Shown piece after piece: positions 30,816 to 43,000 of a stretch of DNA of 64,000 bases; position 1 is the stretch's first letter; each line of letters opens with the position of its first letter. Where the stretch lies: NCBI GenBank assembly GCA_003024785.1, contig PUQB01000143.1, positions 62,001 through 126,000 of the forward strand, in the 5' to 3' direction. A program made the position numbers and the translations under genes. Origin of the DNA: Selaginella tamariscina (lineage: Eukaryota; Streptophyta; Lycopodiopsida; Selaginellales; Selaginellaceae). A model generated the notes under the pieces. That model saw only the letters and a list, made by a program, of their open reading frames with translations, was not told where the DNA came from and searched no databases.

Positions 30816-32847
30816 ATGGGTAAGAAGCGAGGTAAGAAAGTTCTCAACTGCGGAGTGAAAACAACAACTTTGCTGATGGAAGCGCATTGTGGAGAGAAAG
30901 CGCTGTGTTGCAGCCCATCATCTTCGCCATCGCCATTGACTAAAAGCAAAAGACTTTTCCGAAATACAGTGTTGTTTTCCAAAACGTATGAACTGGCGCA
31001 AGGTGGGCCACATTTGTGGTCCATTTACGACTATGCAGCTCACTTTGCAAATGGAAGCAGGATAAGTGTCAATCCCGATTGCCCGTCGACCAAATATCAA
31101 TTTCACAACAGCATCCGAGCACAAAAAGAGGTTCATTCATCAGTTTCGCAGGCTGGGCTCCAAGCTGTTGAATCCAGTATCAAACAAGGTAAGATAGAAA
31201 AAATGGATTTTAGAAAAATGGATTTAATTTTGCTCATTTATAGAAAAGAAGCAGCTGACTCGTGCTTCTGGAAATAAGAACACATCTGCTGCTGCTGTGG
31301 AAGCTTGGGTGGACATAGAGAGATGAAGCTTAGACTCTTACAGCGCCGCCCATGCTGTGAGTTTGTTTCCTGTGGATGCTGATCCTCAATTAGACTATGC
31401 GTCCACTTCGTCCTGGGGCTCCACTGCTTCCAAGTCATACTCAGAAAACAATGATCAGAAAAGCTGGCCGACATCTTCATCCGAAATTAACATTGGCCCT
31501 CGTTTCTCATGGACTACGAAGAGGCTGAGGAGGCATTCCTGGACGAATACCATTCATACTTCGAGAACCTGTCTGTGGACAATATTAGGAGGGAGCAGTA
31601 CCCCAGTCTCGATCTTCAGCGTGTCGTGCACCTTGACTATGCCACCCGTCCAATTTTCTCGCGCACCCAGGTAGAAATTTTTTAAGTTCTTTGTTTCTTT
31701 TCTCTTTTTCCTTTGTGCCAATCCGATAGTGCAGGTGGAAGACCATATGCAATTGCTGCTTGAAGGTAGCTCCAATTCCATCCGAAGCTCAGAAATTCTA
31801 GACAGGATACTTGGGGGCCTGTTCAAAACTAACAGGAACGAATATTTGGTGGTGCTGACCATGGACTGTCCTCAAGCTACAGGTTGGTGGCAGAAGTAAG
31901 CCGGGTTACAGGAACACACAACTTGTGATATGCGGAGATGTGCATGAGTCAGCCCGCAACATAGTGAGGTCGGGTGCCCGGCAAGAATTGTTGGACTGCG
32001 TGACACGGACCTCTGCATTCGGGAGGGTGAACTGAAGAGATTGATGTACAGAGCCAGCGGCAAAGGCCTTGTAGTTGCACCTGCACAGTCGTCTCTTTCT
32101 GGTAGCCAAACATCCATTTGAGGAGTGGATTGAAGAATGTCACGCCCACAGAGGATGGCATTTGTCCTCGAGGTAACCACCGTGTTGCCTGCTTGTGGAG
32201 CACTTGATCTGTCATCTGCATCTCCAGATTTTGTGGTCGGCTCGTTAACCATGTCTTAGGCTACCCGCAGGGTGTTGTTTCCTGCTGGTGAAAAAGAGTT
32301 TCCAAAGGCAGCTGCATAAGTATAACTTGGTGGATGTGGACGGAACTCATGTAGTGTGCGATGACAATGGGACAGTTGACCGGACCACTTTGGAGGTAGT
32401 GCACTAGGGCTAGAACACTTACAGGACGTTGTGGGCCTGGAGAGAATCAATAAGCGTGTGACTTGTCTTGTATCTTGGCTTCGCACTGCCATGAACAAGA
32501 TGAGACACGATGAGAAGCGGGCATGATCAATTATATGGGAAAAACCAAGGGAGCGTATTGGTGTTCAATCTGATAGATTCCACGGGAATGTATTCCCTGC
32601 CGACATTGTCCAGAAGTTGGCAATGAGGCAGAATATGAGGGTAGGTATGTGTGAGCTCTGCAAGAATCATCTGCTGCTTCAATCATCATCGAAGACGCTA
32701 GCGGCGTTCAAGGCAGTGACCGTGTCCCTGGGATGCATGTCCACTTTCCAAGATGTCTACAGATTTGCCCATTTCTTGCTGCGGTTCAGAGACGAGGAGT
32801 ACATGTCTGCCGAGGCCATGGGTTACATTGAAGAATCATTAACCTAG
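30816..32847 (+). pseudogene. PLP-dependent transferase (MoCo-sulfurase/NifS-like family), decayed
   Basis: The start is MGKKRGKKVLNCGVKTTTLL (30816). After a 52-bp intron (about 31189-31240), blocks include MDYEEAEEAFLDEYHSYFEN, LSVDNIRREQYPSLDLQRVV, HLDYATRPIFSRTQ, an intron (31675-31734), DHMQLLLEGSSNSIRSSEIL and NEYLVVLTMDCPQATG. Later remnants are GKGLVVAPAQSSLSG, SPDFVVGSLTMSLGYPQGVV and VTCLVSWLRTAMNKMRHDEK. It ends AVTVSLGCMSTFQDVYRFAH (to TAG at 32845-32847). These match plant PLP-transferase-superfamily proteins with a molybdenum-cofactor-sulfurase-like N-terminal domain. The lysine-bearing region near 'VVGSLTMSLG' lacks the expected FYK. Several stops and shifts (for example 31345, 31500, 32118) indicate a pseudogene. 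Confidence 0.75.
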
Positions 32848-33936
32848 AGAATTCTGCAGTCCCTGAAGACTTTGCTGCTGTGATGGACCTCCTTTCTCCT
32901 GTTTGATGGGCTGTTGTAGATTTGTGCGGTCTGCTGCTGCTGCTGCTGGTGCTGAGCCAGCCTGCTATTGAAGACACCTGCACCACTTGTGTGCGTGAGA
33001 AATCCAATTTCTTTTCTTCAAAGTTGTACACGTACCTGTGACGGGAGGAGAGTCGTGATGCTTTTGCAAGATCATTTCGGCCAGATATTCAAACACTGCA
33101 TGAATGTGTGCGTGAGTACCGTCTGGGGAAGTGTGAATGCAATCTTACCATCGGATACATAGAGGTTCTGCTTGACGCAGATACGGTAGAATCGCAGTCC
33201 TAGTTGCTCTGCCAAGCCCTCCGCTTCTTGTCTACAACAGAGAGTTGTTCTAGCGGTGGATACAATGTGATGGATTGCTACCTGGACACAACAGCTTGAT
33301 CTAGAAGGTCAACTTTGTTCTGCACAAGTGCCATGGGGATCTTGCCACATTCTTCTTCAACCTTGGAATAATGATACTTTGAGTCACGTTGAAAAAATCA
33401 GAGTGAGTCGTACCTTCTTCTTCCAAGATTTCAGGGACTCGAATGACGCCCTGTTTTCCGTTGAGAAGCAAAGCACGGCAGCCTTGGCGCCTGTGATAGA
33501 CTAGAATGAACTGAGAAACTGTGAAAAGAGTTTGATCCGTAAACCAAACCTCATTCTGGGGTGTCGGACCTCTGTAGTAAGCTCGAGTCATAGAGTCGAA
33601 GACTTCCTGCCCTGTGTCCCAGAGCATGAGTTTCACTTGTTCTTGCAAGCCCTTGATGTACCTTAAAACAAACAAAAATGTATTCATTCGCACATGAACA
33701 AATGCCAACTTACTGGTTCTTTTCCAAGAAATCCACCCCGATGGTTTTCTTGTACTCAATTGGGTAGTGACCTTTACAAAACTGATGAATCAGGCTTGTT
33801 TTTCCCACCCCACCGTTTCCAACCACGACCACCTTCACCTCTCCTGTACGTATGTGCAAACAAGTGGATGAGAGAGAGAGCGTGCTTATAAGATAGGACA
33901 CTCACTCTCCAAGTCTTCCTCCTGCATCGATAACAT
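32844..33936 (-). CDS. RAB23-like small GTPase, 8 exons
   Basis: Exons on the minus strand: 33936-33906, 33843-33714, 33661-33570, 33490-33414, 33361-33282, 33231-33149, 33095-33036, and a last exon to 32844. All have GT-AG introns of about 45-80 bp and consistent phase. The protein reads MLSMQEEDLEREVKVVVVGN, then the P-loop GNGGVGKTSL (G1), KKTIGVDF (switch I), LMLWDTGQEVFDSMTRAYYRG (switch II), VQNKVDLLDQ (G4, NKxD) and RFYRICVKQNLYVSDVFEYL, and ends with a QQQQQQ tract. The family is closest to RAB23, a Rab linked to cilia and absent from flowering plants. One codon is missing in switch II: the usual WDTAGQE is WDTGQE, so nucleotide hydrolysis may be impaired. The last-exon acceptor could alternatively be a few bases upstream. 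Confidence 0.85.
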
Positions 33937-34039
33937 CCTAACAGTTTCGATGGGTCGGTTAGCCTAGCTGGCTTATCGGATGACGTGTGCTTAGGGTTCT
34001 TCTTCTTGCGGTGTTCCATCGCAAGGAATAGAGAAGGAA
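33937..34039. promoter_or_regulatory. Putative bidirectional promoter of RAB23-like and CCDC40 genes
   Basis: 103 bp separate the divergent start codons. The interval contains GATGACGTGTGC (a bZIP/ACGT-core type site) and TTAGGGTTC, but no TATA box. Shared control of two ciliary genes is an inference from position. Confidence 0.5.
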
Positions 34040-37000
34040 ATGGCACCACCACCCAATGCGGACATGGAAGGGATGTTTTCCCCTGCTAGCAATGAGAACG
34101 AGGAGAAGAACAAGGGGTTGGCAGAGCTGCTCAAGCACCACCCTGCTCTGTGGGGTGCACAACAGGCCCTTAAGGCGGAGCTGTGGCAGAAAAAGGAGGA
34201 TTTGATCGAGAGAGTACGGGAAAAGCAGGAGGTGCTGAGCAATGCAAGCAAGAAGCGGGAAGAAGTGGGCGTGCAGCTGTACGGCTTACAGAAGACCTTG
34301 CAAGCATCCATATTGCCGTGACCATGGCAGACGATGTACTTGCTGCTCGTGTTGAAGAACACCAAAAGGTAGGAGTCATTTTGTTCAGTTTGTGAGTTGC
34401 TCATGTTCACGGTGCAATGCAGGCCAAAAGATCTGTTTGATGCACAAGTCATTTATAAGGACAGATGGAGCGAGATGAACGCTATGCAAGAGAAGCTTGA
34501 GGGCTGTCACGTGGACTTGGACAATCTCTCCAACACACTCAAGCAGGTAGAGAGCTACAATGAGAAAATCAAGAGCGAGATTGCGGTCAACAGGCGTGCC
34601 ACTTACGCGCTGGAGGAACTCATCTCCAAATCCGAGAAGAATAAAAAGGATCAAGATTTCTACATTGCCATCCAGCAGGAGCGACTCCGACGTTTACTAC
34701 CAGAGACAAGCCCTGTGCAGGACGCAGCTTGAAGGTGCCTATGCTCACGCCCTGTTTCTTCTGCTCCTTAATCATTAACGCCTTAACAGCTCAACAAAGA
34801 GAGACCAAGATGGCATTTGCTGCACTCTCTGAGTTTGGCATTGAGATGGAGAGTATCAATACGGAAAAGAAGCAACTTACTGATCAATGGAAGTCAGCTC
34901 TTATTGTCCTAGGACGGTTGACGAAGCCTTGCAGGTATGCCCAGCCCGGGATAAGCTGTCTCACTTAAGCTCTCTCTTAGGCTTTAATGGATGCGTCCAG
35001 TAAACAAAGAGAGCAAGAGCTTTCCATTCAAGGAGAGAAGCACCGTACAGAAAGGAAATCAGGCTGGAACGTGACAAGGGAGACACTAAGCTGGCACTAC
35101 TGAAGAAGTACGGGACGCAAATAAAGCAGCTAAACAAGCGTATCACCAAAGTACATGCCAAGCGGAATGCACTGCTTCAAAAGTTTGCCAGCATGATGCT
35201 CACTTTGGAGGAAGCGGAGAGGACGGAGCACAAAATCAAGGAGGAAAGGGAGGTTCTGGAACAGGACTATAAGGGATTGAGTAGAGTGGGTACAACAATC
35301 CGTGGATTACTTACTGCTTCCCATGTCAGATTATCGAGAAAACTTACCTCAAGCAGTGTCAAACTATTAACGACCTTGAGAGAAAATGCTTGTCGGGCTC
35401 AGCGAGCAGATAACCCTGGAGAGGTCCGCTCAACAGGTTGTCCAAGGTACTCTCCAGCTACGGCAGCAAATACGTCACGAGCACATGATGGCAACGGAAA
35501 TTGAGTACGAGCTTGCCCGCATTCGAGTGGACACACTGACGGTTCAGAGCTACAACCAAACCATTGGGGATGCTCTGGCTGCTCTGGATGAAGAAGTTCA
35601 GCAGAAGATGTCACTCATCTCCAAAATGCAAGCGGAAACCCGGCAAAGGCACAGCGAGATTGACGTCAAGACCAAGGAGATTGACAAGCTCAACAAGCAG
35701 TACGACAAGCTGACTGCCAACTTGGGACAAGAGTGCCACTCCGTTTGAGAACATAGTTGCAAATATCCGCTACGAGATTTCTGTAAAGATACGGATTTCG
35801 TCCGAGCTGCAGAAGCAATGGCTGGGGATCCAGACTGAGCTAGTCAGCATCACAACTGAGAACCATGCTCTGGCTTCGAAGGGCCGGAAAGTGGAGAAGG
35901 ACAGAATCACACTAGAACAGCGCAAGATAAGGCTGGAAAGGGACTTACGAACCCTCACAAAGTACATCGGGGGCGTGGACAAGAATGTACAGACCAAGCA
36001 TGGAATCGTCACAAAGTAAGCAATCCTCCTCATGCGTTGATGATGTTCACCGGTTGGCTGCTAGGCTCAACGAGCTGATAGCCAAGAATACCAACATGAA
36101 GGAGGTCCTGACTAAGGAAAACCGTCTGCTGAAGAGCAGCAATGATTTGGCCATCAAGGAGCTGGAAGAAGAGTCGATGAGGATCGAGTTCCTGAGGGAG
36201 GACTGCAGCCTCGAGAAGTCGGACGTCAGTCGAGAGGTTGCACAGTTGCAGAATCATATCGTGCTATGGAAGAGGAAGATCAACTTTGAGAAGGAAACAC
36301 AGGTAAGAAGAAGATCCCCTGTTAGAAGACTCTAACAAGAGTGAGGGTCCTGTTGACAGGCTGCCCTGCTTCATGCAATCATGTCGCCATCGGCCATACT
36401 TGGAGCCATGAAGAAGGAATATGAGCGTTTGAAGTGGCAACTCAACAACCTCAATATACAAAAGGAGAAGCTTATAGCAGAAGTCCAGACTAGAGTGCTC
36501 AACCGCAAAGCAATCGGTGTCAAAGTCCAGGTAAAAGAGCAATATATCTGAGGGGTGCCCCAAGTGTGTATCGTGTTTGGATTGTGCAGGCCAGCAACAG
36601 CAGAAAGGAGACCGTGAGTGAAATGGACGCACCCGAGGCACTTCTAACCAAGTCGTGCATGGAGCTCAAGAGAACAATAAGAGAAGTCAATGCCCATGCC
36701 AACACCAGCGACGACAGGATGAAACAGCTCGGGGATCAAATACAGGCCAACTCCAACAAGCACGCAGAGGTTGATAGTGTCATATCAATGACACACCGGG
36801 AGCAGGAACAACTCAGGTTGAGCACAATAGACTCATCTATGTACAACACATTAGTGTGTTTGTTTGCATGCAGGTCAAGACTAGTCGCTGCCAGGCCTGT
36901 CAAATCCTCGAAAGTGTTGGCTACAGCTATACATCACCGCATGGTTAAGCGGCATCAAGACCTTCAAGCTAACAAGTGGAAGGTCGTAATTAAAGTGGAC

Positions 37001-37141
37001 CTGGAAACAGACTGGTCAGATGCTCGGAGAAGAGCTCAAGTCTTGTCCGAGCTGCTGGAGAGGTTTCAGCTTGAGCTGCCAATGCTCTACTCCAAGTTCG
37101 ATACCATGCTTGTACAGTTGCGCCTGGCTCTACAAATATAG
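34040..37141 (+). CDS. CCDC40: CCDC40/FAP172 homologue (axonemal ruler coiled-coil protein), frame interrupted by one-base shifts
   Basis: Coiled-coil text in order: LAELLKHHPALWGAQQALKA; EEVGVQLYGLQ; QVESYNEKIKSEIAVNRRAT (about 34545); QQRETKMAFAALSEFGIEME; DEALQALMDASSKQREQEL; MMLTLEEAERTEHKIKEERE; QTINDLERKMLVGLSEQITL; ARIRVDTLTVQSYNQTIGDA; LAARLNELIAKNTNMKEVLT; IVLWKRKINFEKETQ (about 36290); and LLERFQLELPMLYSKFDTML at the end. This is the CCDC40/FAP172 pattern. With CCDC39 the protein sets the 96-nm axonemal repeat for inner dynein arms and radial spokes. Short introns are clear at 34369-34422, 34735-34789, 34935-34980, 36303-36359 and elsewhere. At least six single-base frame changes occur (for example about 34285, 34440, 34690, 34915) while splice sites and residues stay conserved, so this is a recent pseudogene or sequence error. 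Confidence 0.78.
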
Positions 37142-37193
37142 ACGTGCATAAAATATAATTAAAAGAAAAAAAAACACAAAAACATACTACATA

Positions 37194-39960
37194 TCACGCT
37201 TCCTCTTCCTCCTTGACTTCACGTACGCTCATCACTTCCTCAACCTCAACTTCTTCGTCTTGATACTCCTCGTCATCGTCGCTAGCCTCCCCATCACGAA
37301 GCTCCTGCCTGCCAGCCTTCTCAGCTTCCCGGATGCGCTTCCACTCCGCCATCCACATCTGCCACTGCTCCTGCAGCTTCTTCTTCTGCTCCGATTCCTC
37401 CGAGGTAAACTCTTGCTTGTCTCGCTGGTCTTGCTCGTCGTACCTCTTCGAATACGGCTTCAGGTTCTTGGCGATGAACTCTTCCCTCTCAGGGCTCAGG
37501 AGAGAGGGTGGCCTCGGCCGCCACAGAAACTGCAAAAAGGTAGCATACATTCATTTCCCTCAGACAAACAAACCAAAACAAGAACAAACCTGGAAGAACC
37601 TCTCCTTCGGGACTTTATACAGAAGCTTTCCATGGAACGACCAAACGATGAATCCGTTCTCCATTTGATGAACCGATGTCACGGAAGTCGCCACATGCCT
37701 GCAAAAGTTAATACATTCTTAAATGTATCGCGCACGCACACAAGCACGAACCATGTTGTACATACCTTCCAGCAGGATCCCAATCTACATCAGTGGCCAT
37801 GAAATGTTCGGCAGTGGCCATAGTTTCAAGTTCGTCAACGTTGTAAAACTCGAGCTGCCCATTGTAAGTCTTCATTCCGGCTAGCACAATGAATCGACCT
37901 GCTGGCGACCAATATAACGCGTTTGCTTGCTTGCCCTTCAAAGTGGTCAGCTTTGTTACGCGCCCAACGTTGTTCGGGCTCCTCATGGAGTAAAACGAAA
38001 CATCTGGACGAGGGCCGTCTCCATGAATAATGGCAAACCTGTGTACGTAGATGATACATAACATTAGCATGTGTACAGCATACACACACACACACACACA
38101 TACCTGTGTCCCTTTGGCTCCCATGCAAATGCAATGATCTTGTCATTCTTGTTCTCCAGCTCAAGAACTTCAATTGGAATATCACGCTCTTTGATTCGGA
38201 AAAGCTCAAAACCAGTGTATGTACTTTTCTTTGTCTTCGTATACCTGTCCACTTTCACAGCCAAGTAATCTCCATTGCTTTGCCAGTACATCTTGCATTC
38301 ACTGACACTGAAGAGATTCTTCTGCCTCAGTTCTTGCCTGCTCGGAATCTGCACCAGGCTCACCTGTACTTACAGACAACAAACTAGTAAGCCGCTGTAT
38401 GCATGAATGTTTGCATTTATGTAAATCATACCCTCGCAGGCTGATTTCCCCCGTTGCCCTCGGGAACAAAGAGTGCAAGAATAGAGTCCGTCGGAGACCA
38501 GCTAAAATCCGTCACGTTGTCCGCTTTCAAAGATCTTTTATCCAACAATCCCATCGTTTCTGTTTCGTAAATACTTATGCAGTTCTTTCCAATACGTGCA
38601 AAGTACCTATCTTCTCGTCCTCCAGACCACCTAAACGCAACAAAGCCAATCAGAAGAAAGAGCTATATAGTTGTAAAGTTAAACAGACACCTGAACACCG
38701 GCCAAGAAACGCCAGCTACGCCCCCAGTGCCACCAGTAGCGAACTCGTCTGCAGTTCCCTTGAACTCCCGAAGCGATTTACCACTTCGTACATCAAAGAC
38801 GTTTAGGACAACTTTCTGCAAATTCATACCAACGTTCAATGACATAGAGAGATGAGAAAGAGAAAGGGAGAGAGAGAGATGAAGCTTACCTGAGTTTCCC
38901 GAGGATTACTCGGTTCATGGCTACTGTAAGTCACAAGAAATCGCTCACCAGGAGAGAAATCAATCAAGCGAACCTGCATAAAACAGCTGGGGTTTATGAT
39001 CAAACAAAAAGGGCATTACCTGCTGGTGAATGAATCGAGTAATGCGATAGAACTTAGTGCAGCCGCCCCAGATGACAGCACCCTGACGATGAATTGTGGC
39101 AAGATAGGTTCCCAGTGGAGACCATTGAACAAAACTCTCTGTCCAAAACTGCAAAGCTCCAATTAGAAAAAGAGTAAATCATCCATCCCTCACTTACCGA
39201 TCGACTAAATGCTAGCTCTGCCCTACATTTGCGGCCATCGTCCCAACAGACCTCCGTCTCAGAGCCGTATCGTATCACGAACTGATCCCGTCCGTGTTCG
39301 TCCAGCAACCACGCAAGATGGTTCTCCTATTAAAATGTGAATTAGCAGGGGACAGAAACAGCCATTATTTGGCATACCCCGGGAACGTACTCCTCGGTCT
39401 GGGGAGGAACCCACTGCGGCTGAACTTGCATGTACTTATCGAAATCGTCAAACATCGTGACGGTGAAAATGTGCGATTTGTCAAGCTTGTAACCATTAGT
39501 TTGCTCCCTCGCAATTTGTGCCTCCTATCAATACAGTTATAGTTGATCTCCTAGTTTATACTAAGATACCTCCGAGGTTGTGTACTCGATGAATGCGTAG
39601 CCCAAAGTCTTATCAGTCGCTTGGTCCTTGGGCATGTATAGCGTCCTGATAGTGCCCATCTGTCCGAATATTTTCCGGAGCACTCCTTCAAGCTTTTCAT
39701 ACTTGACAGGCTCGACAACCGGCAGGTTATCAACCACAAGGATGCTGCCAAATCCAGACTCTGCCTCCACTGCATCTTCTTCCTCCTGTTCATTGTCGCT
39801 GCCCAGAGAAATGCAAGATGAACAAAGAAATGGTGGATTAGAAATACCTTTTGATGTCAAAATCTTCATCCGTTGGCAGCTGAATGGCATCAAGATTCAC
39901 TTCAGACCAATCGATATTCGCACTCATCTTACGAGGGGATTGCTCTTCCGCTTCCGGCAT
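37194..39960 (-). CDS. EIF3B: Eukaryotic translation initiation factor 3 subunit B, 12 exons, about 710 aa
   Basis: Exons: 39960-39848, 39798-39570, 39524-39378, 39326-39198, 39148-39020, 38973-38890, 38815-38691, 38630-38432, 38363-38104, 38038-37766, 37698-37590 and 37529-37194. They sum to 2133 nt with every phase consistent. The N-terminus is [20 protein letters not shown]. An RRM follows ([30 protein letters not shown]; about residues 60-130). Then comes a WD/beta-propeller domain ([96 protein letters not shown]). The C-terminus is acidic ([13 protein letters not shown]). The protein scaffolds eIF3 on the 40S subunit. The gene is intact, in contrast with its convergent neighbour CCDC40, whose stop lies 52 bp away. 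Confidence 0.97.
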
Positions 39961-39982
39961 GACACCCTAGCCGTCACAAAAC

Positions 39983-40000
39983 AACCCTAAAACAACCCTA
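39983..40000 (-). promoter_or_regulatory. Telo-box-like elements upstream of eIF3b
   Basis: The minus strand reads TAGGGTTGTTTTAGGGTT just upstream of the eIF3b start codon. Telo-boxes (AAACCCTAA type) are common in 5' regions of plant translation-apparatus genes, so a regulatory role is plausible. Confidence 0.45.
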
Positions 40001-43000
40001 TCGTGGACAGGACATTGCCATTTCACATATTTCATATATTACTTAGTATATATTTGGCTTCTTCAAACTTTCAAAATTAATAACTTATCATTTAACCGGT
40101 AAAACTAAAAGAAAAAAACTACGGATTAGTTTAACTTAAGTTTTAAAAAATTATAGAACCAAACATAAATGTTTTTAATTATTTTATGTTTAACCTATAT
40201 TTGATGGTTCAGCTTCGTTAACTTCATATTTTAATACATTACTTTCTAATAAATTTGTATGCCAATGCTTTGTATGACAATGCTACATATATACCTTCAT
40301 CGAGAATGTTAATAGTAAAACACTAAAATATAATTCTTCCATATACATTTTTACTTATTAACATATTATTTATATTATTATTTTTCCAAGGCCAATCTGA
40401 TTTTCTTTTTGAAGGAACCATATCTTAAAAACCTAATGTCCATGTGCAAAATGATCCAACATTTCAAAACCCTAATTTTATTTTTTATTTTTTAAAATTT
40501 AATTTAATTTAGGTTAGGGTTTGGTTGACCTAATAATCCAGATTTGATAACTATTTTACACACCAAGGTCGCTTATACATATTTAAAAATCTTATAAGAT
40601 GATTTTTTCTTTTTGAATAAATTCTCACATAAAATGTCTATTAAATATTAGAAAAATATACAATGTTATGTATTACTTTAATAAAAATCTTGATATGTCC
40701 ATGTTATCCTCATTTTAAATTTAAATCTTAGTTGATGCAAATAAGTTACTAAGCTGGCTCATTACAAATGTTAGAGAATGCAATTTGTTTGAATCCGACA
40801 GAAACAAATACTACTTGATTAGCATATTTATACGAAAAACCTCAGAATTCAATCATATTTCACATGATGTGAATTGTTACCTTAATACTATTAAAACAAG
40901 TGCCTTGTGATGTTTCACATTTTTATTCAAATATCACTTTAAGTAAGTTTATCCATTTTGTAAATTTTCGAGATACATGTAATTAATATATATAAATATA
41001 TTATGTTTTAATATTTAATTTCAGTGTTACATTTTCAACATGAAGCGTTTATGAGAAGCTTGGCATTTGCAAATGCCAAGGACAACTTAGCCTTTTGCAA
41101 GGTTTTTTTCTTCTGGCTCCAATATACACACTACATTCGTCTATAGGGTTCTTTGTAGCATGTTTCCAATCCTGGTGCATTTAAGCCATTCGGAAGGACT
41201 CAAACAATCCCCATGGCAAGGTATTTGTAAATGTTTTATGTTCTAATTTTATTTATTTATTTATTAAGCTTCAATTTATAGAACGAGAGCGACCGATGTG
41301 CACGAGGCTCCGTATGTGCTGTGTGCACATGATTGCATGATTGGATGAATGAAATATTTAAAGAACATTCTTTTACAAATTCTAGGCAACGAGGATTTTC
41401 CTAACTTAGTAAAATAACTTTATAAATACAATGCATGGTAAAACAAGATGTAAAATGAAGTTTTATAAGGAGCGGGATTCTCTATTTATATGGTGTCTAA
41501 TTCTTTTGTTAAACACCCACCAAAACCACTTCCATATGCACTAAGTTAAATATCTATACCCCTTTCCAAAGATGTTCTAACGACGAGGGAGGATAAACAA
41601 ATTATAATAAGTAAAAAATCTCAAACAATGGGAACAAGAATGTTGGGTATGAAAATTTGATAAATGGTAAACTTACTAGTCATGAAGAAAAGGAACTGTT
41701 GGAACATGTATTTCATTTGTATCTGAAACATGTAGTGTCACAAACCTTGCGTATTGTAATAATTATGTAAAGGCACTCTAATCTCCTTTAATGTGAAATT
41801 TGTACCTTTTGTGAAAGGCAAATCCTTAGGAATTTTATCTACATGTTTTATAAACTAGTACATACATATGATACTACTTGCAAAAGAAACAAACATGCTT
41901 ATATTGAACTAGTGAGTGTTGTCCTTGGCACTAAGGATTGTCCAAAATTAGTATGCAGAAAGACCAAGGAATATTTGTTAAAAATTGAAAACCTTTGGCA
42001 TCGAGGTCATAAACTTTTTCGCAACCCAAAACCAATATAATTAATGCAATGCACTAGGTATCCTCAACACCAAGGATTCATTTTTTAAATCAACTAAAAA
42101 TATGAATAATTGATTTGATTTAATAAACTTGGGTGCTGAGGATGTGCATTGTTGACATAAAAGTTGGGTTATTAAAAATACCTGGGCATGTCTACACAAG
42201 TTGGGTACTCTTGTTATGTTTGTCGTATTTAACAACTCTTACAAACCCTGGAGTAGAAACACCTTGTAAATTGATAGGACAAATTGGTGCTTCACATATT
42301 GAGTTGAACATAGAACTAATACCCTGACATTCGGCTTTACTTATATAACGTTTTATCATTCAATCTTTGTTGTTCACAACTTGCTACTACCATTGTTTTG
42401 CTACTTTGGAAATGGTCAAAACTTTGTTTTGGTATAAAATTAATTTTTCTTTGTCTCTTTGGCTAGCTTAGGTACTGTTGTGTACTCGTATTTCGACATG
42501 GAGAGTCATTATGCTTCATTGGGTTGGACAACTTCTTTTATGGCATCTATTTTTCTTTTCAATAACCTGGCTATTAAGTGGGATACTTATTCTCGAAGAT
42601 ATGTCCTTGATTAGGTCAGACATTGCCAACTTGTTATTACTTTGTGTCAAGTATCTTCCAATTAAATCATACTTTGACAGTCTCATCTTACTGTGGTGTC
42701 CAACGAAAGATGTGTGGCCCCTTAGACATTGTAAAAATGCATTAACACGATCTAAATGAGTGGCCTCATCAATGTCCACCTTCCTATCCCCCACCGGCAT
42801 TATGTTTCAAGCTAGAATGACCATGTTCAACAAAATTCGTTATTGGTACCTAAGTTTTTTGTTCTTTCGAACCTTATAATTATATAGTATAGTCATAACA
42901 GAGAAACATAAGTGCTTACCTATAAAATATGTTCGCTCCAATAATTTTTCCGTTTCATCCATCAAGCAAGCCAAGTATTTAACTTCTTAAGGTTTGTCTT

